Assembly: GCF_002811245.1 (NCBI RefSeq)
Contig: NZ_NIVQ01000029.1
Span: 1 to 33,552 of the forward strand
Direction of reading: 5' to 3'
Origin: Vibrio salilacus
GTDB taxonomy: Bacteria > Pseudomonadota > Gammaproteobacteria > Enterobacterales > Vibrionaceae
Length of the DNA: 33,552 nucleotides
Made by a program: the position numbers and the translations under genes. Under the pieces are notes generated by a model. It saw only the letters and a list, made by a program, of their open reading frames with translations. It had not been told where the DNA came from and made no database searches. The stretch's first letter is position 1; each line of letters starts with the position of its first letter. Positions 26,173-33,552 of this stretch are shown piece by piece.

Positions 26173-27081
26173 TTACTGCTGCTCGAACGACTTTACACAC
26201 ATGACATTGAGCAAAGAAGTGCCTTTCAGTTGGGTGACTTTACCGCTAGTAAAAAGCCCCGTTTTCTCGGCTCCCCAATAGGGTAAATGCATTGGCCATT
26301 TAGCTTGCTGCATCACTTTCGAATCAATCAAGTCTTGCCATTCATCTCGGGTCGCTAAACGCATCCCTAAGCGATAACAGGTTTTATACGCACCTTGGTA
26401 GTCTAAACGATTCCATGCTAAGTCGTGCTCCATATAGAACTGCTCACCATCAGCGATGCTATAAGGCACGTTGTACTTAAGATTGGCCACGTTTGCGGTA
26501 AGGCGAATCATCATCTCATCCATAGGTTTGGTCATTTTAGGTGGCTTAACAATAGCTGGTGCCTTTTCTGCTGGCACAGCAAGCACGGTCGTGGCTTGTT
26601 TTTTAGGCTTAGGTTTGGCGATCGGTTTGTTCGCAGGTCGCACTGATTGGCGCGGCGCACCTTTGACGGCCTCACGGATAAACGCTTGCTTGTACTCTGG
26701 TTGTGTTTTTACTTTGGCTAACTCTTGCTGAGCAAGAGAGAAATCTGTGTATGGACCAATCAAGCAACGATAAGCCTTGTCTTCAGGTTTCGCCCATACA
26801 TCGGTCGAAATGTGTTTATAGAGCGGTTTCGCTTTAGTCAATGGCAAAGGCTTGCTAAACACACCACATTGAATCCAAAACGTTGACAGCGACCCTGTTG
26901 GTTTCGCTTTGCCCCACAACCCTTTTCCTACTGGACAAGCACCATCAAGCACTGGCAGTTGATCCGTGGCGGCTTGTGTGGCGTCACACAAAAATTCGTC
27001 AGCCAATGTTGGCATTGACCAGACAGGGCAAGTCAGTGCTGCCAACAGCATCCATTGCAATTGTTTCGGCTTTAATGCCAT
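26173..27081 (-). CDS. exported SPOR-domain protein with C-terminal lectin-like (DUF1566-type) region
   Basis: The 302-residue product starts with a signal peptide (QLQWMLLAALTCPVWSMPTLA, cleavage near residue 27). Residues about 65-140 look like a SPOR domain (FWIQCGVFSKPLPLTKAKPL ... YRCLIGPYTDFSLAQQELAKVK), a fold that binds denuded septal peptidoglycan. A Pro/Lys/Ala-rich linker (about 145-190) follows. The last 100 residues (CYRLGMRLATRDEWQDLI, PYWGAEKTGLFTSGK, NVMCVKS) resemble DUF1566 or formylglycine-enzyme-like C-type lectin folds. The cysteines are spaced as expected for periplasmic disulfides. Likely a cell-envelope or division-associated protein, which is inference. AAAGG lies 8 nt before the ATG. 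Confidence 0.75.
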   Translation of the reverse strand: MALKPKQLQWMLLAALTCPVWSMPTLADEFLCDATQAATDQLPVLDGACPVGKGLWGKAKPTGSLSTFWIQCGVFSKPLPLTKAKPLYKHISTDVWAKPEDKAYRCLIGPYTDFSLAQQELAKVKTQPEYKQAFIREAVKGAPRQSVRPANKPIAKPKPKKQATTVLAVPAEKAPAIVKPPKMTKPMDEMMIRLTANVANLKYNVPYSIADGEQFYMEHDLAWNRLDYQGAYKTCYRLGMRLATRDEWQDLIDSKVMQQAKWPMHLPYWGAEKTGLFTSGKVTQLKGTSLLNVMCVKSFEQQ

Positions 27082-27194
27082 ATTGATACCTTTACTCTTT
27101 TAACTCGATCCGTATTGGTCCACTCACGCGGCTCACTATCGCGTCACGATTTGCGTTATACGGCTTTGCTATTATCAATGCAGAAAAGACAATG

Positions 27195-27226
27195 CAAAAA
27201 AAGAGCCGCAATCAATAACGGCTCTG
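27195..27226 (-). terminator. terminator of the ABC transporter operon
   Basis: AGAGCCG and CGGCTCT form a 7-bp stem with a ten-base loop, followed on the minus strand by a seven-base T-run. It lies 40 bp past the last permease gene. Confidence 0.85.
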
Positions 27227-27265
27227 AGTGTAATGACATTTCTATAGTCAAATCTTAGGTTTGGA

Positions 27266-28204
27266 TCACCCTTTGTACAGTTTGGGGTTAAATACATCAC
27301 GTAACCAGTCACCCAACAGGTTGATGACCAAAACGAGCGTAATCAAAACCACACCTGGGAAGGCCGTAATCCACCATGCACCAGAGAAAATGTAGTTAAA
27401 ACCAATACTAATCAGTGCACCAAGCGAAGGTTGGTCAACCGGCAAACCTAAACCTAGGAAAGAAAGTGCCGCCTCTGACATGATGGCATTTGCCACCTGC
27501 ACCGTTGAAATGACCAAGATCGGTGACAGACAGTTCGGTAAAATATGACGGAACATAATGCGCGGCGCTTTAAATCCCATTACTCGCGCGGCTTCAACAT
27601 ACTCTTTCTTCTTCTCTGCCAATACCGACGCTCGAATGGTACGGGCGTACTGCGGCCACTCAGCCACACCAATAATGACCACCAACATCACTACCGCATA
27701 CTGGCTGTAAAAGTCACTGCCAAAGCTGGCTTTAAAAATTGCCGAAACAATGATCGCGACCATCATGGTTGAGAACGACAACTGAACATCAGCAAAACGC
27801 ATCAAGAAGTTATCAATTCGGCCACCAAAATAACCAGCCGATAAACCAATAATAATGCCGAGAATCAATTGCAACCCAACGGCTAAGAAACCGATCGTCA
27901 ATGACAAGCGCGAACCATACAAAATGGTCGACAAAATATCTCGCCCTTGCTCATCAGTGCCGAGCAAAAAGCCCTCTTCGCCCCCCTCCATCCACGATGG
28001 GGGCAGTTCTGAATCCATGATGTCAATCGTGCTGAGATCATAAGGATCCATTGGTGAAATTATCGGCGCTGTTAATGCTAACACCAAAAACATCATAAAC
28101 ACGCTAAAGCTCGCCATGGCAACTTTGTCGCGCTTAAAGTAATAAAGGAAATCGGACTGTTTAAAACGCTCCCAGCGTGAAGGAGCAGCGATTGCTTGAC
28201 TCAT
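27266..28204 (-). CDS. peptide-type ABC transporter permease, DppC/OppC-like
   Basis: The 312-residue product is the second inner-membrane permease of a peptide/nickel-type importer. It has a cytoplasmic N-terminal stretch, about six membrane segments, the LLGTDEQGRDILSTILYGSRLSL block typical of the C subunit (about residues 80-102), and the EAA loop EYVEAARVMGFKAPRIMFRHILPN that contacts the ATPase. Its ATG is 2 bp after the stop of the upstream permease gene, so translation is probably coupled. It is the last gene of the operon, followed by a terminator. The substrate is not known. Confidence 0.92.
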   Translation of the reverse strand: MSQAIAAPSRWERFKQSDFLYYFKRDKVAMASFSVFMMFLVLALTAPIISPMDPYDLSTIDIMDSELPPSWMEGGEEGFLLGTDEQGRDILSTILYGSRLSLTIGFLAVGLQLILGIIIGLSAGYFGGRIDNFLMRFADVQLSFSTMMVAIIVSAIFKASFGSDFYSQYAVVMLVVIIGVAEWPQYARTIRASVLAEKKKEYVEAARVMGFKAPRIMFRHILPNCLSPILVISTVQVANAIMSEAALSFLGLGLPVDQPSLGALISIGFNYIFSGAWWITAFPGVVLITLVLVINLLGDWLRDVFNPKLYKG

Positions 28205-28206
28205 GA

Positions 28207-29184
28207 TTATGCTCCTTTTCCAGTGAGATTTACGGTCGGGTTAATGATGCCGTATAGCAAGTCAACGATGGTATTGGTTACCACGAAAATCAGGCCAACG
28301 AAAATAACGTAAGCAGTGATAAGCGGTGTATCGACACGATTGATGGCTTCAAGGAAAAGGAAGCCCGTACCTGGCCACTGGAATACCGTTTCAGTCAAAA
28401 TGGTATATGCCACCATAGTACCGATCTGAACACCTCCGACCGTCAATACCGGCAGCATGGTGTTTTTGAGCGCATGCTGATAATGGATTTTGTTTAACGC
28501 CAGGCCTTTTGCCTTACCAAACTTAATATACTCAGAACTGAGTACCTCTAACATTTCAGATCGTACCAAACGGATAAACAACGGCAACATGATCGAAGCC
28601 AGTGCCACACATGGCAAAATAAGGTGCGCTAAACCATCAAGAGTAAAATAACCGGATTCCCAGCCGAGGATGTTGGCGGTCTCCCCACGCCCATAAGATG
28701 GCAACCAACCCAACTCTATAGAAAAGACATACATCAACATGATCGCTGTCAGAAAGACAGGAATAGAAATGCCGACACTGCTCGCCGCCATGACAACTTT
28801 AGTGAATATTTTGTTTGGATGAATAGCAGAATAGACCCCAAGAGGTATTGATAAGCCAATAATAATTAAAGATGCACCGAACACTAACTCTAAGGTGGCA
28901 ACTAACTTATCAAGAATCACTTCAACCGCAGGACGTTTGAAGAAATATGAGGTGCCAAGATCACCTTGCAATGCATTGCCAACAAAACGTGTGTATTTTT
29001 TGATGAAGGGATCATTTAGGCCTAATTCGTCACGCAAAGCTTGTCGCTCTGCTTCAGAAACCGACTGACCAACAAGCTCACGCAATGGATCACCCAGGTT
29101 ATCCTGAATGGCAAATGCGACTAAACTGATCACAAACATCACTATCAGTGCCTGAAACAGGCGCTTGACCAGAAACGAAAACAT
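28207..29184 (-). CDS. peptide-type ABC transporter permease, DppB/OppB-like
   Basis: The 325-residue product begins MFSFLVKRLFQALIVMFVIS, the usual DppB start, with AAAGGGG about 7 nt upstream. A reading from further upstream adds 29 residues and was not chosen. It has six membrane segments, the substrate-side block ELGLNDPFIKKYTRFV...GDLGTSYFF, and the ATPase-contact loop EYIKFGKAKGLALNKIHYQHALKN. It pairs with the downstream permease. The 175-bp gap after the binding-protein gene holds a strong stem-loop, so permease levels are probably set below those of the binding protein. Confidence 0.92.
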   Translation of the reverse strand: MFSFLVKRLFQALIVMFVISLVAFAIQDNLGDPLRELVGQSVSEAERQALRDELGLNDPFIKKYTRFVGNALQGDLGTSYFFKRPAVEVILDKLVATLELVFGASLIIIGLSIPLGVYSAIHPNKIFTKVVMAASSVGISIPVFLTAIMLMYVFSIELGWLPSYGRGETANILGWESGYFTLDGLAHLILPCVALASIMLPLFIRLVRSEMLEVLSSEYIKFGKAKGLALNKIHYQHALKNTMLPVLTVGGVQIGTMVAYTILTETVFQWPGTGFLFLEAINRVDTPLITAYVIFVGLIFVVTNTIVDLLYGIINPTVNLTGKGA

Positions 29185-29310
29185 TCCTTGCCCCTTTACT
29201 TCCTTTCGATAAAATTCAGTCTGCAAAACCGAATTGTATCCGGTTGCGAGTTTCGATCTTAAAAATGACACTCAACCCGACTGAAATAAAGTTAAGCACC
29301 AAAGATTAAG

Positions 29311-29337
29311 CGGGCATCCGCACCTTGCGGATGCCCG
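29311..29337 (-). repeat. intergenic stem-loop between binding-protein and permease genes
   Basis: A perfect 12-bp GC-rich inverted repeat (CGGGCATCCGCA with TGCGGATGCCCG) has a three-base loop, 22 bp past the binding-protein stop. No T-run follows on the minus strand (GCTTAATC). It is better read as an mRNA-stabilising or partial processing hairpin, like the one after malE, than as a strong terminator. Confidence 0.7.
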
Positions 29338-29359
29338 AGCGTTGTCGGAGTCAGTGCCG

Positions 29360-30913
29360 TTATTTAACGACAAGGTCACCAAAATAAGGGAAATTCATGC
29401 CGTTAATGATAGGGCCAATTTCCACATTGTCTTTGGCAGCCCATGAAGGATCTTGCCAATGCAGTGGGACAAAGGCCGCTTCATTATAAAGAATTTCTTC
29501 CACTTTCTTTAACGCCACACTTCGCTTGCCTAGATCAGTCATCTTGTTGGTTTGTTCAATCAACGCATCGACCTCTGCATTTGAGTAATAACCACAATTG
29601 TACTGACCTTTGCCCGTTTCTGCGTTGCGCGTCATAGCGAGAAACTCAGTAAAGTTGCCTGAGTCTTCTGTATCAGGGTGCCAGCCGATCATCAACATGT
29701 CGGCCGCACATTTATCGAATTCAGGCCAGTATTGCGCTTTAGGCATGGTTTTCAGGTCAACTTTAATACCAATTTTCGATAACATTGCGGCGGTTGCTTG
29801 AGCAATTTTATCATCGTTTACGTAACGATTATTTGGCGCCATCATGGATAAAGAAAAGCCTTTCTCATAACCGGCTTCTTTCATCAATTGTTTGGCCTTT
29901 TTGAGATCATAACGAGGTTGAAGCTCTGGGTTGTGACCAACGAAGCCCACCGGACTTTGTTGTCCCGCAGCCGTTGCAGAACCCTTCATCACTTTTTTAG
30001 CAATCCCTTCATTATTAATTGCGTAAACGATCGCCTGACGAACACGCACATCCTTTAATGCTGGATGGCTATTTTGGTTCAGTTGGAAAGTAATCACACG
30101 CGTACCTGGCATGGTATACAGATCGACGCCATTAGCTTTATCAATGCGTTGGTAATCATTGGGAGAAACAGGGGCAATCATATCCACGCCACCTGACAAC
30201 AATGCCGCAACTCGCGTAGCATCTTCTTTAATGGGCACTAATGTCAATGTGTCTACATTCCCTGCTGAGTCGCTATCCCAATAGTCATTGAATCGTTCAA
30301 ACGTGACCTTCACACCCTGCTCTCGTTGGGTAATGATAAACGGCCCGGTACCTGAAACATTGGTTGAAGCGTATGAGTTGCCATGTTTAACAATTTCGCT
30401 TTTGTCTTTTCCCTCTTGCGTTTTACCGGAATAAAACTGACTGTCCATTGGGAACAGATAGGTCATGACATTTTCAACCAACGGGTATACCCCATCTGTT
30501 TTTACTTCAATTTTGTAATCGCTCACCTTAGTAATAGAGGCAATGGGCCCAAAGATACCTTTAAAATCGGCAGAGCTTTTAAGACGTTCAAACGTCCAAA
30601 CTACATCATCTGCTGTCAGCATGTTTCCGGAATGAAACTTTACACCTTGACGAATATTGAAATGCATCGTTTCGTCATCAATACGCAGCCAAGATTCTGC
30701 TAGGCGGGGTTCGAATTTCATGTCTTGAGTGAAACGCACTAGAGGGTCAAATACCATGTGCGATACTTGCAGTGTACCGCCAGACAGCTGCTCGTGTGGA
30801 TCAAGTGACACTGGATCAGCATCATAAGCGACGGTGATATCTGCTGCTACTGCACTAAAACTTAGGCCAGCTGCCATTAAAGCCACTGCTAGTTTGCTTT
30901 TCATGGTTTTCAT
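29360..30913 (-). CDS. periplasmic peptide-type solute-binding protein (SBP family 5)
   Basis: The 517-residue product has a Sec signal peptide (MKTMKSKLAVALMAAGLSFSAVAA, cleaved about residue 24) and no lipobox, so it is soluble in the periplasm. The mature start DITVAYDADPVSLDPH and the blocks FEPRLAESW, FHSGNMLTADDVVWTFERL and the C-terminal VPLHWQDPSW mark family 5, whose members bind peptides, nickel, chito-oligosaccharides or antimicrobial peptides. The closest known systems are peptide importers, but the ligand is not certain. AAGGAG lies 7 nt before the ATG and is held in the loop of a small perfect hairpin. The gene sits between the ATPase and permease genes of the operon. Confidence 0.9.
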   Translation of the reverse strand: MKTMKSKLAVALMAAGLSFSAVAADITVAYDADPVSLDPHEQLSGGTLQVSHMVFDPLVRFTQDMKFEPRLAESWLRIDDETMHFNIRQGVKFHSGNMLTADDVVWTFERLKSSADFKGIFGPIASITKVSDYKIEVKTDGVYPLVENVMTYLFPMDSQFYSGKTQEGKDKSEIVKHGNSYASTNVSGTGPFIITQREQGVKVTFERFNDYWDSDSAGNVDTLTLVPIKEDATRVAALLSGGVDMIAPVSPNDYQRIDKANGVDLYTMPGTRVITFQLNQNSHPALKDVRVRQAIVYAINNEGIAKKVMKGSATAAGQQSPVGFVGHNPELQPRYDLKKAKQLMKEAGYEKGFSLSMMAPNNRYVNDDKIAQATAAMLSKIGIKVDLKTMPKAQYWPEFDKCAADMLMIGWHPDTEDSGNFTEFLAMTRNAETGKGQYNCGYYSNAEVDALIEQTNKMTDLGKRSVALKKVEEILYNEAAFVPLHWQDPSWAAKDNVEIGPIINGMNFPYFGDLVVK

Positions 30914-30914
30914 T

Positions 30915-30930
30915 GCATAACTCCTTATGC
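30915..30930 (-). promoter_or_regulatory. hairpin presenting the ribosome-binding site of the binding-protein gene
   Basis: On the mRNA, GCAUAA-GGAG-UUAUGC is a perfect 6-bp inverted repeat whose four-base loop is the ribosome-binding site. The AUG begins 1 nt after the stem. The fold could expose or limit the site and so tune translation. Confidence 0.5.
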
Positions 30931-30998
30931 GGGATTCATCCCTAGTTGTTGTGTTTGCTTCTGTTTATTGACCCAAAAGTTTGGGTAAGATCGACGAC

Positions 30999-32714
30999 TT
31001 ACGCCGTTTCTACATCTTCTCTTAAGCCAGTAAATTCCGGCATTAAAGAAATCAGTTGTTTGCTGTATTCATGCTGAGGCGTCTTAAACAGCTGTTCGGT
31101 TGGAGCGACCTCTAATAAGGTCCCCATTTGCATCACACCAACGCGATCACACATTTGGCGAATCACAGGTAAATCGTGACTAATAAACAGCATGGTTAGA
31201 TTAAGCTCATCTTGTAAATCTTTGAGCAGGTTAAGTATTTGAGCTTGTACTGACACATCAAGTGCTGAGGTCGGCTCATCACAAATCAGCAAACGAGGAC
31301 GTGTTGCCAGCGCGCGTGCAATCGAAATACGCTGGCGCTGACCGCCCGAGAACTCATGGGGATATTTAAGCCCTGCCATACGCCCTAGACCAACGTGATC
31401 CAGCAGATCATTAACGATCTGACGCGTCTCAGTTTCATTCTTGGTTAGCTTATGAAATCGAATTGGCTCTGCGATGATATCCAGTACCTTCATGCGCGGA
31501 TTCATCGATGTATAAGGGTTTTGGAACACCATCTGCATCTGACGACGCATTGGACGACGTTCTTTTTCTGATTTCAGTGCGGTAAGGTCGATACCTTCAA
31601 AGGTCACTCGCCCTGAATTCGGCGTGTAAAGACCAGCAATGACACGAGCAATGGTTGACTTACCAGAACCTGACTCACCCACCAGACCAAAGGTTTCACC
31701 TTCAAATACTTCAAAACTCACATCGTTCGAGGCCTGAACGTACTCGCGACGACTTTCGAACAGAGAATCTTTGGTCACAAAACGTAGATTGACGTTTTCG
31801 ACATTGAGCAAAGGACCACTGTATACGCGCTCATCTTGACTCTGCCCTAACCAGTGGTTTTTCACATCAAGAGGCTTCATTTCTGTCGCTTCTTCGATAT
31901 AGCTCACCAGAGGGAAACGATCGAGTTTCATGTCTGAACGAGGAACCGCAGAAATCAAACTACGGGTATAAGTATGATCAGGGTCACCCAATACTTTAGC
32001 GGTGGGGCCAAACTCCACCAGATCACCACGGTACATTACTGCAACGCGATCGGTCACATTCGATACCACGCCCATATCGTGGGTAACGAGCATACAACCG
32101 ACATTATTCTTGATACACAATTCACGAATCAAACTCAGGATCTGATCTTGAATCGACACATCGAGCGCGGTCGTTGGTTCATCAGCAATGATAAGATCTG
32201 GCTCACCGGCTAATGCAATCGCGATAACCACACGCTGACGCATACCACCAGAAAATTGATGCGGATACTGCTTAAGACGGTTTTCTGGCTGGGGAATGCC
32301 CACTTGCTGCATCAATGACAGCGCACGCTGGTACGCTTCTTCATCCGATACCTTCATATTGGCGTGGATGGTCTCTTTCAACTGCTGCTCTACGGTGAAC
32401 AGAGGATTTAGAGAGGTCATTGGATCTTGGAAGATAAATCCAATTTTAGAGCCGCGTACTTTACGCATTTGCTCTGGGCTCAAACCAGAAATAAGCTCAC
32501 CATCAAGGTAGACATCGCCAGTAGCGATACGTCCCGGAGGGCTAAGTAGATCGATGACTGCGTTGCCGACGGTCGATTTACCAGCGCCAGATTCGCCAAC
32601 CACACCAACGATTTCACCGCGTTCAATATTAAATGATAGCGATTTGACTGCGGCATGCACCCCATGACGCGAAGGGTATTCAATGCGAAGGTTTTTTACT
32701 TGTAAAAGTGACAT
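30999..32714 (-). CDS. peptide-type ABC transporter ATPase, two fused nucleotide-binding domains (DppD-DppF-like)
   Basis: The 571-residue product carries two complete ABC ATPase domains, equal to fused DppD and DppF. The first has Walker [10 protein letters not shown] (40-48), signature FSGGMRQR and Walker [13 protein letters not shown]. The second has GESGSGKST (near 345), FSGGQRQR and [12 protein letters not shown]. Each is followed by the short linker of oligopeptide ATPases. The ATG of [14 protein letters not shown] has GAGG 8 nt upstream; a longer frame adding 28 residues has no support. It is the first gene of the operon, ahead of the binding protein and permeases, an order unlike E. 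coli dppABCDF. Fused forms such as GsiA and YejF exist in other importers. Confidence 0.92.
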   Translation of the reverse strand: MSLLQVKNLRIEYPSRHGVHAAVKSLSFNIERGEIVGVVGESGAGKSTVGNAVIDLLSPPGRIATGDVYLDGELISGLSPEQMRKVRGSKIGFIFQDPMTSLNPLFTVEQQLKETIHANMKVSDEEAYQRALSLMQQVGIPQPENRLKQYPHQFSGGMRQRVVIAIALAGEPDLIIADEPTTALDVSIQDQILSLIRELCIKNNVGCMLVTHDMGVVSNVTDRVAVMYRGDLVEFGPTAKVLGDPDHTYTRSLISAVPRSDMKLDRFPLVSYIEEATEMKPLDVKNHWLGQSQDERVYSGPLLNVENVNLRFVTKDSLFESRREYVQASNDVSFEVFEGETFGLVGESGSGKSTIARVIAGLYTPNSGRVTFEGIDLTALKSEKERRPMRRQMQMVFQNPYTSMNPRMKVLDIIAEPIRFHKLTKNETETRQIVNDLLDHVGLGRMAGLKYPHEFSGGQRQRISIARALATRPRLLICDEPTSALDVSVQAQILNLLKDLQDELNLTMLFISHDLPVIRQMCDRVGVMQMGTLLEVAPTEQLFKTPQHEYSKQLISLMPEFTGLREDVETA

Positions 32715-32798
32715 TAACCAGACCTCTACTGCTTTGGCAGCTTTCTGCCCTGTCTGAAAACTGAATCCATTCAAGCCAGAAAAATCGTGTTCCGGCAA

Positions 32799-33300
32799 TT
32801 TATAAGGTCATCAATTTGGCAAATAATTCACACAAAAGCAACAAATATAGGATAAAAAGTCGAAATCGCATAAAAACCAAGTACTATAGCCAAATAAATA
32901 TGCAACCCAGCCAGATCATCACTTGGTCGCATCTGTGGTGCAAGTAATTTAAAACTTTGATAAAAAAAGAGTTTTGGTTATTAAACACTGCTTTAAGTTA
33001 TAAGTAACCCTTACTGACAAAAAGAATAAAAATTCACTTAAAACACAACAAGTGGCTTTAACAAAAAAAACACATAAGACCATTAAAGATGACTTATTAA
33101 GACAATGATTCGATATTGATCACATATACACCAAACTATATTCTAAATAAATGTCCTATCTATAGCTTTATCAACCTAAGAAATTTTGTAGTCAAAGATT
33201 GTACTAGCGCCAAATTCATGCAAAAAGGTCAAACAACGGCACTCACTTTCAATAAATAGCCAATATCAACCCAAAGATCAGTCACTTCACTAGGGGAATA
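32799..33300. other. AT-rich intergenic stretch upstream of the ABC operon, no gene seen
   Basis: About 500 bp with very high A+T and stops in every frame. It must contain the promoter of the ABC transporter operon on the minus strand, but no single -35/-10 pair stands out. No CRP, Fur or ArcA site could be called with confidence, and I see no repeats. Confidence 0.6.
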
Positions 33301-33314
33301 AAGACATAAACACA

Positions 33315-33461
33315 GTGATAAAGGTGGATATTTCTAGACTTGAAGTGGAAGTGACAAAAACGGCAACCTTATTGTTGCTGCTGTTTAACGTTGAGCAGTG
33401 GGTGGGGAACTCGGCTAGGCTTTCTGACCCCGAACCTCAGAGTCGAGTCGCCAGTCGCTAA
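33315..33461 (+). CDS. candidate small ORF (48 codons) or small RNA, unrecognised
   Basis: Base composition changes sharply here from AT-rich to near-even. A frame from GTG at 33315 to TAA at 33459-33461 encodes a 48-residue peptide with a hydrophobic run TATLLLLLFNVEQWVG in the middle and a polar, Arg-rich tail. It ends 4 bp before a strong hairpin with a T-run on this strand, as a short gene or small RNA would. AGGGGA lies 17 nt before the GTG, which is too far, so the start is uncertain. Codon choice includes rare AGA, AGG and ATA. I do not recognise the sequence; it could equally be a non-coding RNA or merely tRNA trailer sequence on the other strand. Confidence 0.3.
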   Translation: MIKVDISRLEVEVTKTATLLLLLFNVEQWVGNSARLSDPEPQSRVASR

Positions 33462-33465
33462 ACGG

Positions 33466-33497
33466 AAAAAGGCTCTGCATTTCTGCAGAGCCTTTTC
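33466..33497. terminator. bidirectional terminator between the tRNA-Pro gene and the candidate small ORF
   Basis: GGCTCTGCA and TGCAGAGCC form a perfect 9-bp stem with a three-base loop, with A-run on the left and T-run on the right. It lies 6 bp past the tRNA 3' end on the minus strand and can also end plus-strand transcripts. Confidence 0.88.
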
Positions 33498-33502
33498 AAA
33501 TA

Positions 33503-33552
33503 TGGTCGGTGAAGAGGGATTCGAACCCCCGACCCTCTGGTCCCAAACCAGA
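33503..33552 (-). tRNA. tRNA-Pro (anticodon UGG), 3' part only
   Basis: The minus strand shows an anticodon arm TCTGG-TTTGGGA-CCAGA with anticodon TGG, the variable loop, a T arm with GGTTCGAATCC, the 3' acceptor strand and an encoded CCA (33503-33505). The 5' half continues beyond the window. UGG reads proline codons CCN. Confidence 0.93.

Noticed and set aside
32799..33552. Possible island boundary at the tRNA-Pro gene next to AT-rich DNA
   Set aside because: No integrase, no mobile genes and no direct repeat of the tRNA 3' end were found in the window.

Overview
The window is about 33.5 kb of chromosome from a gammaproteobacterium, most probably a Vibrio. The UbiD, Rho, RhlB, RecQ, UvrD, PrlC and glutathione reductase proteins align closely with E. 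coli sequences as I remember them. The gene neighbourhoods (ubiD-ferredoxin-fre, rho/trxA/rhlB/gppA, recQ/rarD, prlC/rlmJ/gor) and a Vibrio-type CsrB RNA point to Vibrionaceae. No species is assigned, and no phage, IS element, integrase or CRISPR array was seen.

Layout. 1-340 is the promoter and leader region (P1, P2, boxB-like hairpin, boxA) of a ribosomal RNA operon running leftward out of the window. 341-4324 on the minus strand holds ubiD, a 2Fe-2S ferredoxin gene, fre, and an exported protein of unknown function. 4381-9187 holds rho and trxA (minus) diverging from rhlB-gppA (plus). 9213-12291 (minus) holds recQ, a small DUF3630-like gene that overlaps it, and yhhQ behind a likely preQ1-I riboswitch. 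12455-16866 (plus) holds rarD, an AraC-family gene broken by a 17-bp tandem duplication, a LysE-family exporter and ggt. 16980-17475 is a CsrB-family regulatory RNA with about 29 GGA motifs. uvrD (with a LexA-like box) and prlC follow on the minus strand, and rlmJ and gor on the plus strand. 24421-27081 holds three poorly characterised genes: a response regulator, a membrane-anchored coiled-coil protein and a SPOR-domain protein. 27195-32714 (minus) is a peptide-type ABC transporter operon ordered fused double ATPase, binding protein, two permeases. 32715-33502 is AT-rich and mostly empty, except for a short GC-richer candidate small ORF or RNA. The window ends inside a tRNA-Pro(UGG) gene on the minus strand.

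How the parts relate. Most of the window is housekeeping: ubiquinone synthesis and flavin reduction, transcription termination and RNA decay, stringent response, queuosine precursor uptake, DNA repair, glutathione turnover (ggt, gor) and peptide handling (prlC, ABC importer). The most notable points are regulatory or evolutionary: the preQ1-I candidate, the CsrB RNA, the duplicated C-terminal domain of UbiD, the AraC duplication, the LexA box at uvrD, and two RNA hairpins that could set the stoichiometry of the ABC transporter. I did not find a clearly new multi-gene system. The best places to look for one are the 24.4-27.1 kb trio and the small transcribed-looking unit at 33.3-33.5 kb.
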